A program made the position numbers and the translations under genes. This document shows, piece by piece, positions 63,730 to 64,000 of a stretch of DNA of 64,000 bases (its first letter is position 1; each line of letters starts with the position of its first letter). Under the pieces are notes generated by a model. That model saw nothing but the letters and a program-made list of their open reading frames with translations, did not search any database and was not told the origin of the DNA. The stretch spans positions 248,001-312,000 of the forward strand of contig NZ_CP126238.1 in the NCBI RefSeq assembly GCF_044792555.1, written 5' to 3'. This stretch comes from Alicycliphilus denitrificans_A (GTDB lineage Bacteria; Pseudomonadota; Gammaproteobacteria; Burkholderiales; Burkholderiaceae_C).

Positions 63730-64000
63730 TTATTTTTCGACGAAGGCGCGTTCGATGACGAAATCGCCCGGCCGCGTGGTGTTGCCTTCCTCGAAGTCGC
63801 GATGCTCCAGCAGGGTCTTGAGCGAGGCCAGCATCTCCGGGCTGCCGCAGAGCATCACGCGGTCTTCCAGCGGGTTGAGCGCGGGCAGGCCCAGGTCGGC
63901 GGCCAGCTTGCCGTTTTCGATCAGGTCGGTGATGCGGCCCTGGTGCTTGAAGGGCTCGCGCGTGACCGTGGGGTAGTACTTGAGCTGCTTGGTCACCAGT
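63730..64000 (-). CDS. fpr: ferredoxin-NADP(+) reductase, C-terminal part
   Basis: The visible 89 residues are the end of an FNR whose 5' part lies beyond the window; the frame is open to base 64000. LNPLEDRVMLCGSPEMLASLKTLLE is the NADP-binding CGSP motif and GNTTRPGDFVIERAFVEK the usual C-terminus. It transfers electrons between NADPH and ferredoxin or flavodoxin. Confidence 0.9.
   Translation of the reverse strand, partial: LVTKQLKYYPTVTREPFKHQGRITDLIENGKLAADLGLPALNPLEDRVMLCGSPEMLASLKTLLEHRDFEEGNTTRPGDFVIERAFVEK

Overview
The window is high-GC betaproteobacterial chromosome, most likely from the Comamonadaceae (Acidovorax/Alicycliphilus/Delftia relatives). Three things point there: eight intact orphan Bug/TctC-type periplasmic binding proteins plus one broken copy; many CaiB/BaiF CoA-transferases paired with LysR regulators; and at least ten copies of a short palindromic repeat built around AGCTGYTAACGCTT and AAGCGYT, which I associate with this family. 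No tRNA, rRNA or CRISPR array was seen.

Layout. 1-3654 (minus): acyl-CoA operon (MaoC-like dehydratase, acyl-CoA dehydrogenase, CaiB CoA-transferase, partial MmgE/PrpD). 3845-9166 (plus): beta-oxidation-type set (SDR, hydratase-2, PaaG-like crotonase, acetyl-CoA hydrolase-like CoA-transferase, thiolase). 9194-13558: LysR, then CaiB, quinone-oxidoreductase-like MDR and Bug, with 24-bp direct repeats on both sides. 13669-18626 (minus): CobW GTPase, YtcJ-like amidohydrolase and two tandemly duplicated Bug genes. 18973-22458 (plus): Bug, acyl-CoA ligase, Bug. 22564-27593: Bug, GDSL lipoprotein, M20 amidohydrolase, a Bug pseudogene and a secreted protein of unknown function. 27885-31073 (plus): DUF35 protein, thiolase-fold protein without a nucleophilic Cys, acyl-CoA dehydrogenase, thioesterase.

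31262-33679 holds a stand-alone alpha/beta-hydrolase-subtilase fusion. LysR and CaiB follow. An IS4-family element with a frameshifted transposase then interrupts the terminator shared by CaiB and glutamate dehydrogenase. 38958-46302: PACE transporter, then a sugar-acid operon (Bug, PdxA2-like, enolase superfamily, DapA superfamily, semialdehyde dehydrogenase) under a divergent LysR. 46586-52173: extradiol dioxygenase, LysR, VIT1-type transporter, and a metH that begins inside the pterin/B12 part of the enzyme and lies behind an S-adenosylhomocysteine riboswitch. 52230-56479: Bug, hydroxyisobutyrate-type dehydrogenase and aldehyde dehydrogenase with a divergent GntR. 56452-61720: a Pls/PosA-type membrane NRPS with its own phosphopantetheinyl transferase and a shikimate kinase. 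61804-64000: YihY-like membrane protein, glycine-zipper protein and partial ferredoxin-NADP reductase.

Together the genes describe a catabolic generalist: periplasmic ligand capture, CoA activation, beta-oxidation variants and LysR/GntR control. The strongest candidates for undescribed biology are the hydrolase-protease fusion and the Pls-like synthetase with its coupled PPTase. Next come the Cys-less thiolase/DUF35 pair and a palindromic repeat that has become part of two protein-coding genes.
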